Assembly (NCBI RefSeq): GCF_900114385.1
Contig: NZ_FOSW01000011.1
Location: 62,001 to 126,000, forward strand
Direction of reading: 5' to 3'
DNA length: 64,000 nt
DNA from: Geodermatophilus ruber
Lineage (GTDB): Bacteria; Actinomycetota; Actinomycetes; Mycobacteriales; Geodermatophilaceae
Shown here: positions 42,655 to 50,320 of the stretch, in pieces
How positions within the stretch are numbered: the first letter of the stretch is position 1
How the letters are laid out: the number at the start of each line of letters is the position of its first letter
Program-made: the position numbers and the translations under genes
Notes under the pieces: model-generated
What the model saw: only the letters and a program-made list of their open reading frames with translations
The model's database searches: none
Told to the model about the DNA's origin: nothing

Positions 42655-43854
42655 ATGACGCAGACGAAGCAGACGCAGACGTTCACGCAGGCGGCCGACG
42701 CCGTGCTCGACCGTGCCGTCCGGGCCGACGCCCCGGTCGCCGGGGTCGTCGCCATGGTCACCGACAGGGAGGGGACGGTCTACGAGGGAGCGGCCGGGAC
42801 GCGCCGCCTCGGGGGGGACGACGCCATGACCCCCGACAGCGTCTTCGCCCTGTTCTCGACCACCAAGGCCGTCACCGCGACGGCGGCGCTCCAGCTCGTC
42901 GAGGAGGGACGGCTCGACCTGGACGCTCCCGCCCGGACCTACGTCCCCGAGCTCGGCGAGCTCAAGGTGCTCGACGGCTTCGACGCCGACGGCTCACCGC
43001 GGTTGCGCGATCCCAGGCGGGAGCTCACGACACGGCATCTGCTGACGCACACCGGCGGGTTCGGTTACGACTTCTTCAACGAGCACTACAACCGGCTGGC
43101 CACCGAGCACGGGCAGCCCAGCGTCATCACCGCGACCAGGGCCTGCCTGCAGACCCCGCTGCTGTTCGACCCCGGCGAGCGGTGGGAGTACGGCAGCAAC
43201 ATCGACTGGGCCGGCCAGGTGGTGGAGGGCATCACCGGCGAGCGCCTCGGGGACGTCTTCGCGGCCCGCATCTTCGAGCCCCTCGGGATCTCGGACACGA
43301 CGTTCGTGCTCGACGACCGGCTCCGGACGCGCCTGGCGACGATGCACGCGCGGGGCGCCGACGGGTCGCTCACACCGATGGACGACTTCGAGCTGACCTC
43401 GACGCCCGAGGTCCACATGGGCGGCCACGGCCTCTACGGCACGGTCGGTGACTACATGCGCTTCATCCGGATGTGGCTCAACGACGGCCGGGGGGAGGGC
43501 GGCGTCGTCCTGCAGCCGGAGACGGTGGCGATGGCCGTGCGGAACCACCTCGGGGACCTCAAGGTGACGATGCTCCCCGGGGTGATCCCGTCGCTGTCCA
43601 ACGACGCGGAGTTCTTCCCCGGGGTGTCGAAGTCGTGGTCCCTCCCGTTCATGGTCAACGACGAGCAGGCACCGACCGGTCGGCCCGCCGGCGCCCTCGG
43701 CTGGGCCGGCCTGGCCAACCTCTTCTACTGGATCGACCGGGCCAACGGGTACGGCGGCTTCTGGGCCACGCAGGTCCTGCCGTTCGGGGACGCCACCTCC
43801 TTCGGCGGGTACCTGGAGTTCGAGACGGCCCTGTACGCATCGCTCGCGGGGTGA
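42655..43854 (+). CDS. serine hydrolase of the beta-lactamase class C fold (EstB-like esterase)
   Basis: This 399-residue protein has [19 protein letters not shown], giving the S-x-x-K catalytic pair Ser68/Lys71, and [15 protein letters not shown] with the second catalytic Tyr. [17 protein letters not shown] matches the family VIII esterase/beta-lactamase pattern. No signal peptide, so it is cytoplasmic and more likely an esterase than a resistance enzyme. ATG after GGGAGGAC. Downstream of a Baeyer-Villiger monooxygenase, ester or lactone cleavage is the expected job. Confidence 0.88.
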   Translation: MTQTKQTQTFTQAADAVLDRAVRADAPVAGVVAMVTDREGTVYEGAAGTRRLGGDDAMTPDSVFALFSTTKAVTATAALQLVEEGRLDLDAPARTYVPELGELKVLDGFDADGSPRLRDPRRELTTRHLLTHTGGFGYDFFNEHYNRLATEHGQPSVITATRACLQTPLLFDPGERWEYGSNIDWAGQVVEGITGERLGDVFAARIFEPLGISDTTFVLDDRLRTRLATMHARGADGSLTPMDDFELTSTPEVHMGGHGLYGTVGDYMRFIRMWLNDGRGEGGVVLQPETVAMAVRNHLGDLKVTMLPGVIPSLSNDAEFFPGVSKSWSLPFMVNDEQAPTGRPAGALGWAGLANLFYWIDRANGYGGFWATQVLPFGDATSFGGYLEFETALYASLAG

Positions 43855-43956
43855 CCGCCGAGCGCTGGTGAGCGGCGCCATGACCGCCGGGGTGGTCCCG
43901 ACCGGGCCGTCCCGGCGGTCGGCGCTGCCCGGACCGACGTCCCCCGACCCGCGCGC

Positions 43957-43976
43957 CTACGACGCATGACGTAGCC
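43957..43976. promoter_or_regulatory. conserved upstream motif and palindrome, lig operon promoter
   Basis: CTACGACGCATGACGTAGCC contains a partly palindromic core (CTACG...CGTAG) and shares GACG-ATGACGTAGCC with the motif at 35046-35063. Sixty bases on, CCGGCCGGCTTCCTACC resembles the promoter-proximal element of the permease gene. The 246-base gap before the operon holds no other recognised feature. Confidence 0.45.
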
Positions 43977-44100
43977 AGGCGGCGTCGTAACGGTCGTCAC
44001 AGAGCTGACATCGCGCCGATCCCGGAACCCGGCCGGCTTCCTACCGTGGACGTGAGTGCGGACACCCGCCCGCACCGCGCACAACCAGGGAGGCCCGCGC

Positions 44101-45090
44101 GTGACGTCCAGCGTCTTCGAGACATCCGCGCCCAGCCGGACGTCGTCGGACTTCACCGCCGAGGTGGTGGTGGCAGCCCGACGCCAGGAGGCCGACGGGG
44201 TCGTCGGCCTGGACCTGGCGCTCCCCTCGGGGGAGCGGCTGCCCGCCTGGACGCCCGGCGCGCACATCGACGTCGAGCTGCCCAACGGGCTCACCCGGCA
44301 GTACTCGCTGTGCGGCGACCCGGCCGACACCGGCGCCTGGCGGATCGGTGTCCTGCGGGAGGCCGACGGCCGCGGCGGGTCCGCCTGGATCGCCGACGAG
44401 CTCGCCGTGGGCGACACCCTCCGGGTGCGCGGCCCGCGCAACAACTTCCCGCTGCTGCCGGCGGCCCGCTACGTCTTCGTCGCCGGCGGCATCGGCATCA
44501 CCCCCCTGCTGCCGATGATCCGGGCCGCGGTGGCGGCCGGCGCCGAGTGGGAGCTGCACTACGGCGGCCGCACCCGCGCCTCGATGGCCTTCCTCGCCGA
44601 GCTGGCCCCCCACGGCGACCGCGTGCACCTGCACCCGCAGGACGAGGTCGGTCTGCTGCCCCTGGCCGCCGTCCTGGGGACGCCGGCCGCCGACACCCTG
44701 GTCTACTGCTGCGGCCCGGCCCCGCTGCTGGACGCGGTGGAGGACAGCTGCCGCCCCTGGGGCCCCGGCGCCCTGCACGTCGAGCGCTTCACCGCCGCCC
44801 CGCGGGTCACCGACGGCGAGGACAGCACCTTCGAGGTGGTCCTCGAGCAGTCCGGGCTGACCCTCGAGGTGCCCCCGGAGCTCAGCGTCCTCGAGGCGGT
44901 CGAGAACGCCGGCGTACCGGTGCTCTCCTCCTGCACCGAGGGGACCTGCGGCACCTGCGAGACCACCGTCCTGGAGGGCGAGGTCGACCACCGCGACGTC
45001 ATCCTCACCGACGAGGAGAAGGCCGCCAACGACACGATGATGATCTGCGTGTCCCGCTGCCGCGGCCCTCGTCTCGTCCTCGACCTCTGA
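44101..45090 (+). CDS. oxygenase reductase component (VanB / phthalate-dioxygenase-reductase type)
   Basis: This 329-residue protein has an N-terminal flavin domain with RQYSLCGDP near 66-74 and an NAD domain with FVAGGIGITPLLPMI near 126-140 and YCCGPAPLLDAVE. The C-terminal plant-type [2Fe-2S] ferredoxin has ligands Cys278, Cys283, Cys286 and Cys316. It passes electrons from NAD(P)H to a Rieske oxygenase, presumably the one at 46577-47662. GTG start directly after GGGAGGCCCGC. First gene of the lig operon. Confidence 0.92.
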   Translation: MTSSVFETSAPSRTSSDFTAEVVVAARRQEADGVVGLDLALPSGERLPAWTPGAHIDVELPNGLTRQYSLCGDPADTGAWRIGVLREADGRGGSAWIADELAVGDTLRVRGPRNNFPLLPAARYVFVAGGIGITPLLPMIRAAVAAGAEWELHYGGRTRASMAFLAELAPHGDRVHLHPQDEVGLLPLAAVLGTPAADTLVYCCGPAPLLDAVEDSCRPWGPGALHVERFTAAPRVTDGEDSTFEVVLEQSGLTLEVPPELSVLEAVENAGVPVLSSCTEGTCGTCETTVLEGEVDHRDVILTDEEKAANDTMMICVSRCRGPRLVLDL

Positions 45091-45123
45091 CCCACCCTCG
45101 ACCACTCCTGGGAGACCACCGCG

Positions 45124-45849
45124 ATGACCGACAGACCCTCCGTGCTGGTGATCAGCGCGCACGCCGCCGACTTCGTGTGGCGTGCCGGCGGGGCGATCGC
45201 CCTGTCCGCCTCGCGCGGCTCGGCCGTGCACGTGGTCTGCCTCAGCTTCGGCGAGCGCGGTGAGTCCCAGGGCCTGTGGAAGCAGGAGGGCATGACCCTG
45301 GAGAAGGTCAAGCAGACCCGCCGCGAGCAGTCCTCCGCCGCCGCCGACGTGCTCGGCGCCAGCATCGAGTTCCTCGACCTCGGCGACTACCCGCTGCGGG
45401 TGGACGAGGCCACGCAGGACCGGATCGTGTCGATCATGCGCGAGCGGCAGCCCGACGTGCTGCTCACCCACGTGGCCAACGACCCGTACAACCGGGACCA
45501 CAACCTGGCGCACGAGACCACGCTGCTCACCCGGATGGTCGCGCAGGCGCACGGCCACGACCGGTCGACGACGCCGATCGGCGCGGCCCAGGTGCTGCAG
45601 TTCGAGCCGCACCAGCCCGAGGTCTGCGGGTTCACGCCGGAGCTGCTGCTCGACATCACGCCGGTGTTCGACCGCAAGACCAAGGCGATGCAGTGCATGA
45701 GCGGCGCGCAGGGCCACCTGCTGCAGTACTACACCGAGCTCGGCCTGCGCCGCGGCGTGCAGGCGGTGCGAAACGGAGCACCCGCGGGCGTCACCCACGC
45801 CGAGGCCTACCAGCGCACCTACCCGACCGTGGGGGACCAGCTGTGGTGA
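45124..45849 (+). CDS. galB: PIG-L/LmbE-family hydratase, GalB-like (4-oxalomesaconate hydratase)
   Basis: This 241-residue zinc protein has the metal motif SAHAADFVWRAGGAIA near 10-25 and NRDHNLAHETTL near 121 with the third ligand His. CLSFGERGESQGLWKQEG closely matches GalB of Pseudomonas putida. GalB hydrates 4-oxalomesaconate to 4-carboxy-4-hydroxy-2-oxoadipate, the substrate of the aldolase encoded next. Its stop overlaps that GTG. The family also contains sugar deacetylases, but context supports GalB. Confidence 0.85.
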   Translation: MTDRPSVLVISAHAADFVWRAGGAIALSASRGSAVHVVCLSFGERGESQGLWKQEGMTLEKVKQTRREQSSAAADVLGASIEFLDLGDYPLRVDEATQDRIVSIMRERQPDVLLTHVANDPYNRDHNLAHETTLLTRMVAQAHGHDRSTTPIGAAQVLQFEPHQPEVCGFTPELLLDITPVFDRKTKAMQCMSGAQGHLLQYYTELGLRRGVQAVRNGAPAGVTHAEAYQRTYPTVGDQLW

Positions 45850-46544
45850 GCAAGCACGTCATCGTCCGCACCAGCCGGCGCCCCGACCCCGACGCGGTCG
45901 CGGTGCTCGGCAAGGCCGGCGTCGCCACCGCGCACGAGGCCATGGGCCGCCGCGGGCTGACCCACCCCGTGCTGCGCCCGATCTACCCCGGGGCGCGGAT
46001 CGCCGGCCGGGCGGTCACCGTGCTCAGCCAGCCCGGCGACAACCTGATGATCCACGCCTGCATCGAGCAGTGCGGCCCCGGCGACGTCCTGGTCGTCACC
46101 ACCACCTCGCCGTCCACCGATGGCATGTTCGGCGAGCTGTTCGCCACCCAGCTGGCCGCCCGCGGCGTGCTGGGCCTGGTCATGGACGCCGGGGTGCGCG
46201 ACGTCTCCGAGCTGACCGCGATGCGCTTCCCGGCGTGGTCGCGCGCGGTCTCCGCGCAGGGCACGGTCAAGGCCACCCCCGGCTCGGTCAACGTGCCGGT
46301 CGTCATCGGCGGCGCCTACTGCCGGCCCGGCGACGTGGTCGTGGCCGACGACGACGGCGTGCTGATCGTGCCGCTGGAGGACGCCCCCGCGGTCGCCGCC
46401 GCCGCCCAGGCCCGCGAGGCCAACGAGCAGGCCAAGCGCGAGCAGTTCCAGGCCGGCGTGCTCGGCCTGGACCTCTACGGCCTGCGCCCCACCCTCGAGC
46501 GGCTCGGCGTGACCTACGTCGACGAGACGCCCGACCCCGCCTGA
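45846..46544 (+). CDS. ligK: 4-carboxy-4-hydroxy-2-oxoadipate aldolase (LigK/GalC, RraA-fold)
   Basis: This 232-residue protein has the HMG/CHA aldolase fold: GPGDVLVVTTTSPSTDGMFG near 78-97, then LAARGVLGLVMDAGVRDVSEL with the Arg-Asp pair that binds metal and pyruvate enolate. GGAYCRPGDVVVADDDGVLIVP follows. It cleaves the C-C bond to pyruvate and oxaloacetate, the last step of protocatechuate 4,5-cleavage and of gallate degradation. Translationally coupled to galB by GTGA. Confidence 0.9.
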   Translation: MSKHVIVRTSRRPDPDAVAVLGKAGVATAHEAMGRRGLTHPVLRPIYPGARIAGRAVTVLSQPGDNLMIHACIEQCGPGDVLVVTTTSPSTDGMFGELFATQLAARGVLGLVMDAGVRDVSELTAMRFPAWSRAVSAQGTVKATPGSVNVPVVIGGAYCRPGDVVVADDDGVLIVPLEDAPAVAAAAQAREANEQAKREQFQAGVLGLDLYGLRPTLERLGVTYVDETPDPA

Positions 46545-46576
46545 ATCCCCACGAACCCCGAGTCAAGGAGTCCGCG

Positions 46577-47662
46577 ATGGCAGCCAACCCCATCGTCATG
46601 AACGGCTGGTACATCGGCGCCTGGGCCGACGAGGTCGGCCGGACGCTGATGCAGCGCTGGATCTGCGGGCGCCCGGTGTGCTTCTACCGGCTGTCCGACG
46701 GCAGCGTGAACGCGATCGAGGACCGCTGCCCGCACCGCCGCTACCCGCTGTCGCTCGGGCTGCTCGACGGCGACGTCATCACCTGCAACTACCACGGCTA
46801 CCAGATCGACGGCTCCGGCGCCTGCGTCGGCGTGGCCGAGCAGCCGGACACGCCCAAGGGCGCCCAGGTGCACCGGTTCCCGGCGGTCGAGCGCTACGGC
46901 ATCGTGTGGATCTGGCCCGGTGACCCGGAGCAGGCCAACCCGGACGACATCCCGGACGTGTCCTGGCTGGTCGACGAGAACTGGACCCACGTGCACGGCT
47001 CGGTCGGCCTGAAGGCCCGCCAGGTGCTGCTGGTGGAGAACCTGCTCGACCTGACCCACGAGACGTTCCTGCACCCGTCGTCGATCGGCAACGCCGCGGT
47101 CGCCGCCACCCCGATCGACGTGATCGGTGAGGGCAACAAGGTGTCCTTCGTCCGGCACATGATCGACATCGAGGCCCCGCCGTTCTACAAGTCCTCGATG
47201 GGCGTCACCACCAACATCGACCGCTGGCAGGACGGCGACTTCTACGCGCCGGGCATCTTCATCCTCAACATCCGGATCGCCCCGACCGGCACCGAGGAGC
47301 CCGAGGGCTTCCACATGAAGGTCATCTACGGGATGACCCCGGCGACCGAGACCACGACCCACGACTTCTTCGCCCTGGGCCGGGACTACAAGATCGACGA
47401 CGCCGAGCTCTCGGAGTTCCAGCTCAAGCAGCAGCTGGCGGTCATGAAGGAGGACGTCGACGCCCTGGAGATCCAGGAGCTGATGGTGGCGACCGACCCG
47501 GGGATGATCGAGTCCTCGATCCGCTCCGACGTCGCCGGCATCCGCGGCCGCCGCCTGCTGGAGAAGATGGCCAAGGCCGAGGCCGCCGCCCGCGGCGAGG
47601 TGACCGCCCGCCCGCGTCCGGTCCGGCCGGCCGCCACCCCGGAGCCGGCGGGCCAGGCGTGA
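46577..47662 (+). CDS. Rieske non-heme iron oxygenase (VanA-like, aromatic ring O-demethylase or hydroxylase)
   Basis: This 361-residue oxygenase has Rieske ligands Cys51, His53, Cys70 and His73 (CPHR...CNYH). The mononuclear-iron motif ENLLDLTHETFLHP gives Asp158, His161 and His166. Size and sequence fit the vanillate O-demethylase/phthalate-type class. The encoded reductase at 44101 is its natural electron source. Substrate candidates are vanillate, syringate, 3-O-methylgallate or a phthalate; the downstream LigAB requires a protocatechuate or gallate product. The C-terminal 25 residues are Pro/Ala-rich and probably disordered. Confidence 0.88.
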   Translation: MAANPIVMNGWYIGAWADEVGRTLMQRWICGRPVCFYRLSDGSVNAIEDRCPHRRYPLSLGLLDGDVITCNYHGYQIDGSGACVGVAEQPDTPKGAQVHRFPAVERYGIVWIWPGDPEQANPDDIPDVSWLVDENWTHVHGSVGLKARQVLLVENLLDLTHETFLHPSSIGNAAVAATPIDVIGEGNKVSFVRHMIDIEAPPFYKSSMGVTTNIDRWQDGDFYAPGIFILNIRIAPTGTEEPEGFHMKVIYGMTPATETTTHDFFALGRDYKIDDAELSEFQLKQQLAVMKEDVDALEIQELMVATDPGMIESSIRSDVAGIRGRRLLEKMAKAEAAARGEVTARPRPVRPAATPEPAGQA

Positions 47663-48363
47663 GCACCTTCGTCCTGGTCCACGGGGCCTGGCACGGGGGC
47701 TGGTGCTGGGACCGCGTCGCCCCGCTGCTGCGCGCGGCCGGCCACGAGGTCCACGCGCCGACCCTCACCGGGCTGTCCGAGCGGTCGCACCTGCTCTCCC
47801 CGCTGGTGGGGCTGGACACCCACGTCGAGGACGTCGTCCGGCTGATCGACACCTTCGGGCTGCGCGACGTCGTCCTGGTGGGGCACAGCTACGCCGGGCA
47901 GATCGTCACCGCGGTCGCCGACCGGCGGCCCGGGGCGATCGCCCAGCGGGTCTACCTGGACGCCTTCGTCGGCGCCGACGGCGAGGCCGCCCGCGACCTG
48001 CTGCCCGAGCAGGTCGAGCACCACTGGGCGGAGTCCGCGGCCGAGCAGGGCTTCGGCTGGCTGGTGCCGGTGCGGAAGCTGTCGGTGCTGGGCGTGACCG
48101 AGCAGGCCGACGTCGACTGGCTGACGCCCAAGCTGACCCCGCACCCGTGGAAGACCTACCTCGACCGGCTGGACCTCACCGGCGCCGTCGACTCGGTGCC
48201 GGCGGCCTTCGTCGAGTGCGTGACCTGGATGCGGGTCTTCCAGGCCCAGGCCGACCGGGCGCGGGAGCGCGGCTGGCCGGTGCACGAGCTCGACACCGGG
48301 CACGAGGCCATGGTCACCGCGCCGAAGGCGCTGGCCGACGTCCTGCTCCAGTTCGCCCGCTGA
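47659..48363 (+). CDS. alpha/beta hydrolase (small esterase/lactonase type)
   Basis: This 234-residue protein has FVLVHGAWHGGWCWDRV at 4-20 (oxyanion hole), the nucleophile elbow VGHSYAG with Ser77, and a C-terminal DTGHEAMV His. It resembles plant MES-like and salicylate-esterase-like hydrolases. The GTG start overlaps the oxygenase stop. In this operon it could cleave an aromatic ester to feed the oxygenase, or act on a lactone intermediate; it is not the classical LigI, which is an amidohydrolase. Confidence 0.88.
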   Translation: MSTFVLVHGAWHGGWCWDRVAPLLRAAGHEVHAPTLTGLSERSHLLSPLVGLDTHVEDVVRLIDTFGLRDVVLVGHSYAGQIVTAVADRRPGAIAQRVYLDAFVGADGEAARDLLPEQVEHHWAESAAEQGFGWLVPVRKLSVLGVTEQADVDWLTPKLTPHPWKTYLDRLDLTGAVDSVPAAFVECVTWMRVFQAQADRARERGWPVHELDTGHEAMVTAPKALADVLLQFAR

Positions 48364-48398
48364 CGCACCTCTCCCACCTCACAGACCAGGAGACCACC

Positions 48399-48677
48399 GT
48401 GGAGTTTCTCGTCCGCGCCGAGAACCGGCTGCCCGTCGACACCCCGGCGGAGCGGCGGGAGGAGCTGCGGGCCGCCGAGCGAGCCCGGGCCATGGAGCTG
48501 CGCGCGGAGGGCATCCTCAAGCGCCTCTGGCGGGTGCCCGGCCGCAACGCGACCATCGGCCTCTACGAGGCTCCCGACGCGGCGGCGCTGCACGACGCCC
48601 TGTCCTCGCTGGCCATGTTCCCGTGGCTGGACGTGCAGGTCGAGGCGCTGGCCCAGCACCCGCAGGAGAAGGCGTGA
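48399..48677 (+). CDS. muconolactone delta-isomerase-like protein (possible oxalomesaconate tautomerase)
   Basis: This 92-residue ferredoxin-fold protein is of the CatC type: MEFLVRAENRLP at the start, RAMELRAEGILKRLWRVPG in the middle and DALSSLAMFPWLDVQVEAL at the end. Length matches CatC (about 92-96). No catB or catA lies nearby, and the operon is for meta-type 4,5-cleavage, so muconolactone is unlikely to be the substrate. The pathway needs a keto-enol tautomerase for 4-oxalomesaconate (GalD step), which this protein could provide. That is inference. GTG start after CCAGGAGACC. Confidence 0.8.
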   Translation: MEFLVRAENRLPVDTPAERREELRAAERARAMELRAEGILKRLWRVPGRNATIGLYEAPDAAALHDALSSLAMFPWLDVQVEALAQHPQEKA

Positions 48678-48856
48678 CCGCTTCGACCGGGCGCCAGCTG
48701 CGCATCACGTTCCGCCAGTACGACGGTGAGATGCTCGGTACCTGCTGGTGCGGCCGGACCTGGACGAGCCCGCACCCGCGGTTGATGTGGGAGTGGCTGG
48801 ACGAGCACGAGCACGCCGGCCCGGCAGACGGGAGCGCCTCCGATGACGACCGATAG
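48674..48856 (+). CDS. small CxC protein of the lig operon (60 residues, unknown)
   Basis: This 60-residue acidic protein contains MLGTCWCGRTWTSPHPRLM, a Cys-x-Cys-Gly pair surrounded by aromatic residues, and an HEH tail. The GTG start overlaps the stop of the isomerase-like gene and its own end overlaps LigA by 14 bases, so it is embedded in a translationally coupled chain and likely real. Metal or cluster binding is possible; it could assist iron insertion into LigAB or the Rieske enzyme. I do not recognise a named family. Confidence 0.7.
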   Translation: MTASTGRQLRITFRQYDGEMLGTCWCGRTWTSPHPRLMWEWLDEHEHAGPADGSASDDDR

Positions 48857-49202
48857 CCGGTTCGACCTGCCGGGCACGCCGGTGTTCGACGGGCAGACCA
48901 GCCGCCGGGGCTTCCGGATGAACAAGCTGTTCATGAGCCTGCGGTACGCGCAGAACCGGGAACGCTTCCTGGCCGACGAGGCCGGCTACTGCGACGAGTT
49001 CGGGCTCGCCCCCGAGCAGAAGCGGGCCATCCTCGACCGGGACTGGCAGGCGATGATCGACCTCGGCGGCAGCATCTTCTACGTCTACAAGCTGGCGATG
49101 ATGGACGGCCGGTCGATGCAGTACCTCGGTGGCGTGTTCAGCGGCATGACCGAGGAGGAGTTCGTGGCTGCGATGCGAGCGGGAGGACGGCGGGATGGCT
49201 GA
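48843..49202 (+). CDS. ligA: protocatechuate 4,5-dioxygenase alpha subunit
   Basis: This 119-residue protein of the LigA family (PF07746 type) has GFRMNKLFMSLRYAQNRERF near 23-42, DEFGLAPEQKRAILDRDWQA and IFYVYKLAMMDGRSMQYLGG. The small subunit covers the active site of LigB. It overlaps the upstream CxC gene and the downstream ligB start by several bases each. Length matches the family (about 120-140). Confidence 0.9.
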   Translation: MTTDSRFDLPGTPVFDGQTSRRGFRMNKLFMSLRYAQNRERFLADEAGYCDEFGLAPEQKRAILDRDWQAMIDLGGSIFYVYKLAMMDGRSMQYLGGVFSGMTEEEFVAAMRAGGRRDG

Positions 49203-50052
49203 GGTGATCTGGGGCCTGGCGACCTCGCACGTCCCCTCGATCGGGGCGGCGATGGACCGCGGCAAGACCGAGGACCCGAACTGGAAGGGCCTCTTCGACG
49301 GGTACGCCCCGGCGCGGGCGTGGCTCGCCGAGCACAAGCCCGACGTCGCGATCGTCATCTACAACGACCACGCCAACGGCATCGACCTCGACATCGTGCC
49401 GACCTTCGGGATCGGTACCGCCGAGCGGTACCAGGTGGCCGACGAGGGCTTCGGCAAGCGCCCGGTGCCGGACGTCGTCGGTGACCCGGACCTGTCGCTG
49501 CACCTGCTCGAGCAGCTGGTCGACGAGGGCTTCGACCTCACCGTCTTCCAGGAGCTCGACGTCGACCACGGGTTCACCGTGCCGCTGTCGGTGTGGACGC
49601 CGGACCCGGGCGAGGCCTGGCCCTGCCCGGTGATCCCGCTGCTGGTCAACGTCATCCAGTACCCGCAGCCCACGGCGGCCCGGTGCTACGCACTCGGCCA
49701 GGCGCTCGGCCGGGCCATCGCCGCCTACCCCGAGGACGTCAAGGTGGCGATCCTCGGCACCGGCGGCATGTCCCACCAGCTGGCCGGGGCCCGGGCGGGC
49801 TTCATCAACCCCGACTTCGACGCCATGTTCCTCGAGGCGATCGAGAAGGACCCGGCGAAGCTGACCGCGCTCTCCCGCGAGGACTACATCCGCGAGGCGG
49901 GGTCCGAGGGCATCGAGATGATCATGTGGCTGATCATGCGCGGGGCCATGAACGACCAGGTGACGAAGGTCCACTCGCACTACTTCGTCCCCGCGTCGAA
50001 CACCGCGGCGGCGATCGCGCTGTTCGACAACCGGGAGCCGGAGCCGGCCTGA
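49195..50052 (+). CDS. ligB: protocatechuate 4,5-dioxygenase (or gallate dioxygenase) beta subunit
   Basis: This 285-residue extradiol dioxygenase is of the LigB class. Iron ligands are visible as His12 (ATSHVP) and His59 (NDHANG). The catalytic base His lies in GTGGMSHQLAG, and a Glu ligand is expected further on. With LigA it opens the ring of protocatechuate, or of gallate or 3-O-methylgallate, at the 4,5 bond. Last gene of the operon; a strong hairpin follows at 50121-50162. Gallate as true substrate is favoured by the absence of LigC and LigI genes in this operon. Confidence 0.9.
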   Translation: MAEVIWGLATSHVPSIGAAMDRGKTEDPNWKGLFDGYAPARAWLAEHKPDVAIVIYNDHANGIDLDIVPTFGIGTAERYQVADEGFGKRPVPDVVGDPDLSLHLLEQLVDEGFDLTVFQELDVDHGFTVPLSVWTPDPGEAWPCPVIPLLVNVIQYPQPTAARCYALGQALGRAIAAYPEDVKVAILGTGGMSHQLAGARAGFINPDFDAMFLEAIEKDPAKLTALSREDYIREAGSEGIEMIMWLIMRGAMNDQVTKVHSHYFVPASNTAAAIALFDNREPEPA

Positions 50053-50055
50053 GCC

Positions 50056-50116
50056 AAGGACCCCGTCCTCCCCACCGCTCGCACGCTCGCGGTGGTGCCC
50101 TGGACGGGCCGTGCGG
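50056..50116. repeat. REP-like dispersed repeat, copy 1
   Basis: From 50056 the sequence AAGGACCCCGTCCTCCCC and its continuation matches 63735-63709 on the opposite strand at 26 of 27 bases. Looser similarity (GCTCG, then GGACGGG) extends to about 60 bases. It lies between ligB and its terminator. The second copy forms part of a coding region (see 63676-63735). Confidence 0.65.
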
Positions 50117-50120
50117 GACC

Positions 50121-50162
50121 GACGGGCCGTGCCACCCCTGCTCCGGGGCGGCACGGCCCGTC
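50121..50162 (+). terminator. terminator of the lig operon
   Basis: A perfect 13-bp outer stem (50121-50133 with 50150-50162) and an inner CCCC/GGGG stem (50135-50138 with 50145-50148) lie about 70 bases after the ligB stop. The gap to the next start is 268 bases. Confidence 0.75.
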
Positions 50163-50320
50163 CGTCGTCCCGGGCTACCAGTCGACGCCGGCCCGTTCCG
50201 TGCCCGTCCGGCGGGGGCACTGCGCGGCTGACGGCATGCGGACCGGAGAACGGGTGCCGCTGGCGTAGTGTGCCTCCGGAATGCGGCGGACGTGCCGCCG
50301 ATCGAGGTGGTGCAGACGTC

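Noticed and set aside
37973..42655. Very long minus-strand open frame of about 1560 codons
   Set aside because: It is a GC-rich shadow of the sensor kinase, AcoR-like and monooxygenase genes, has no family features and covers genes on both strands.
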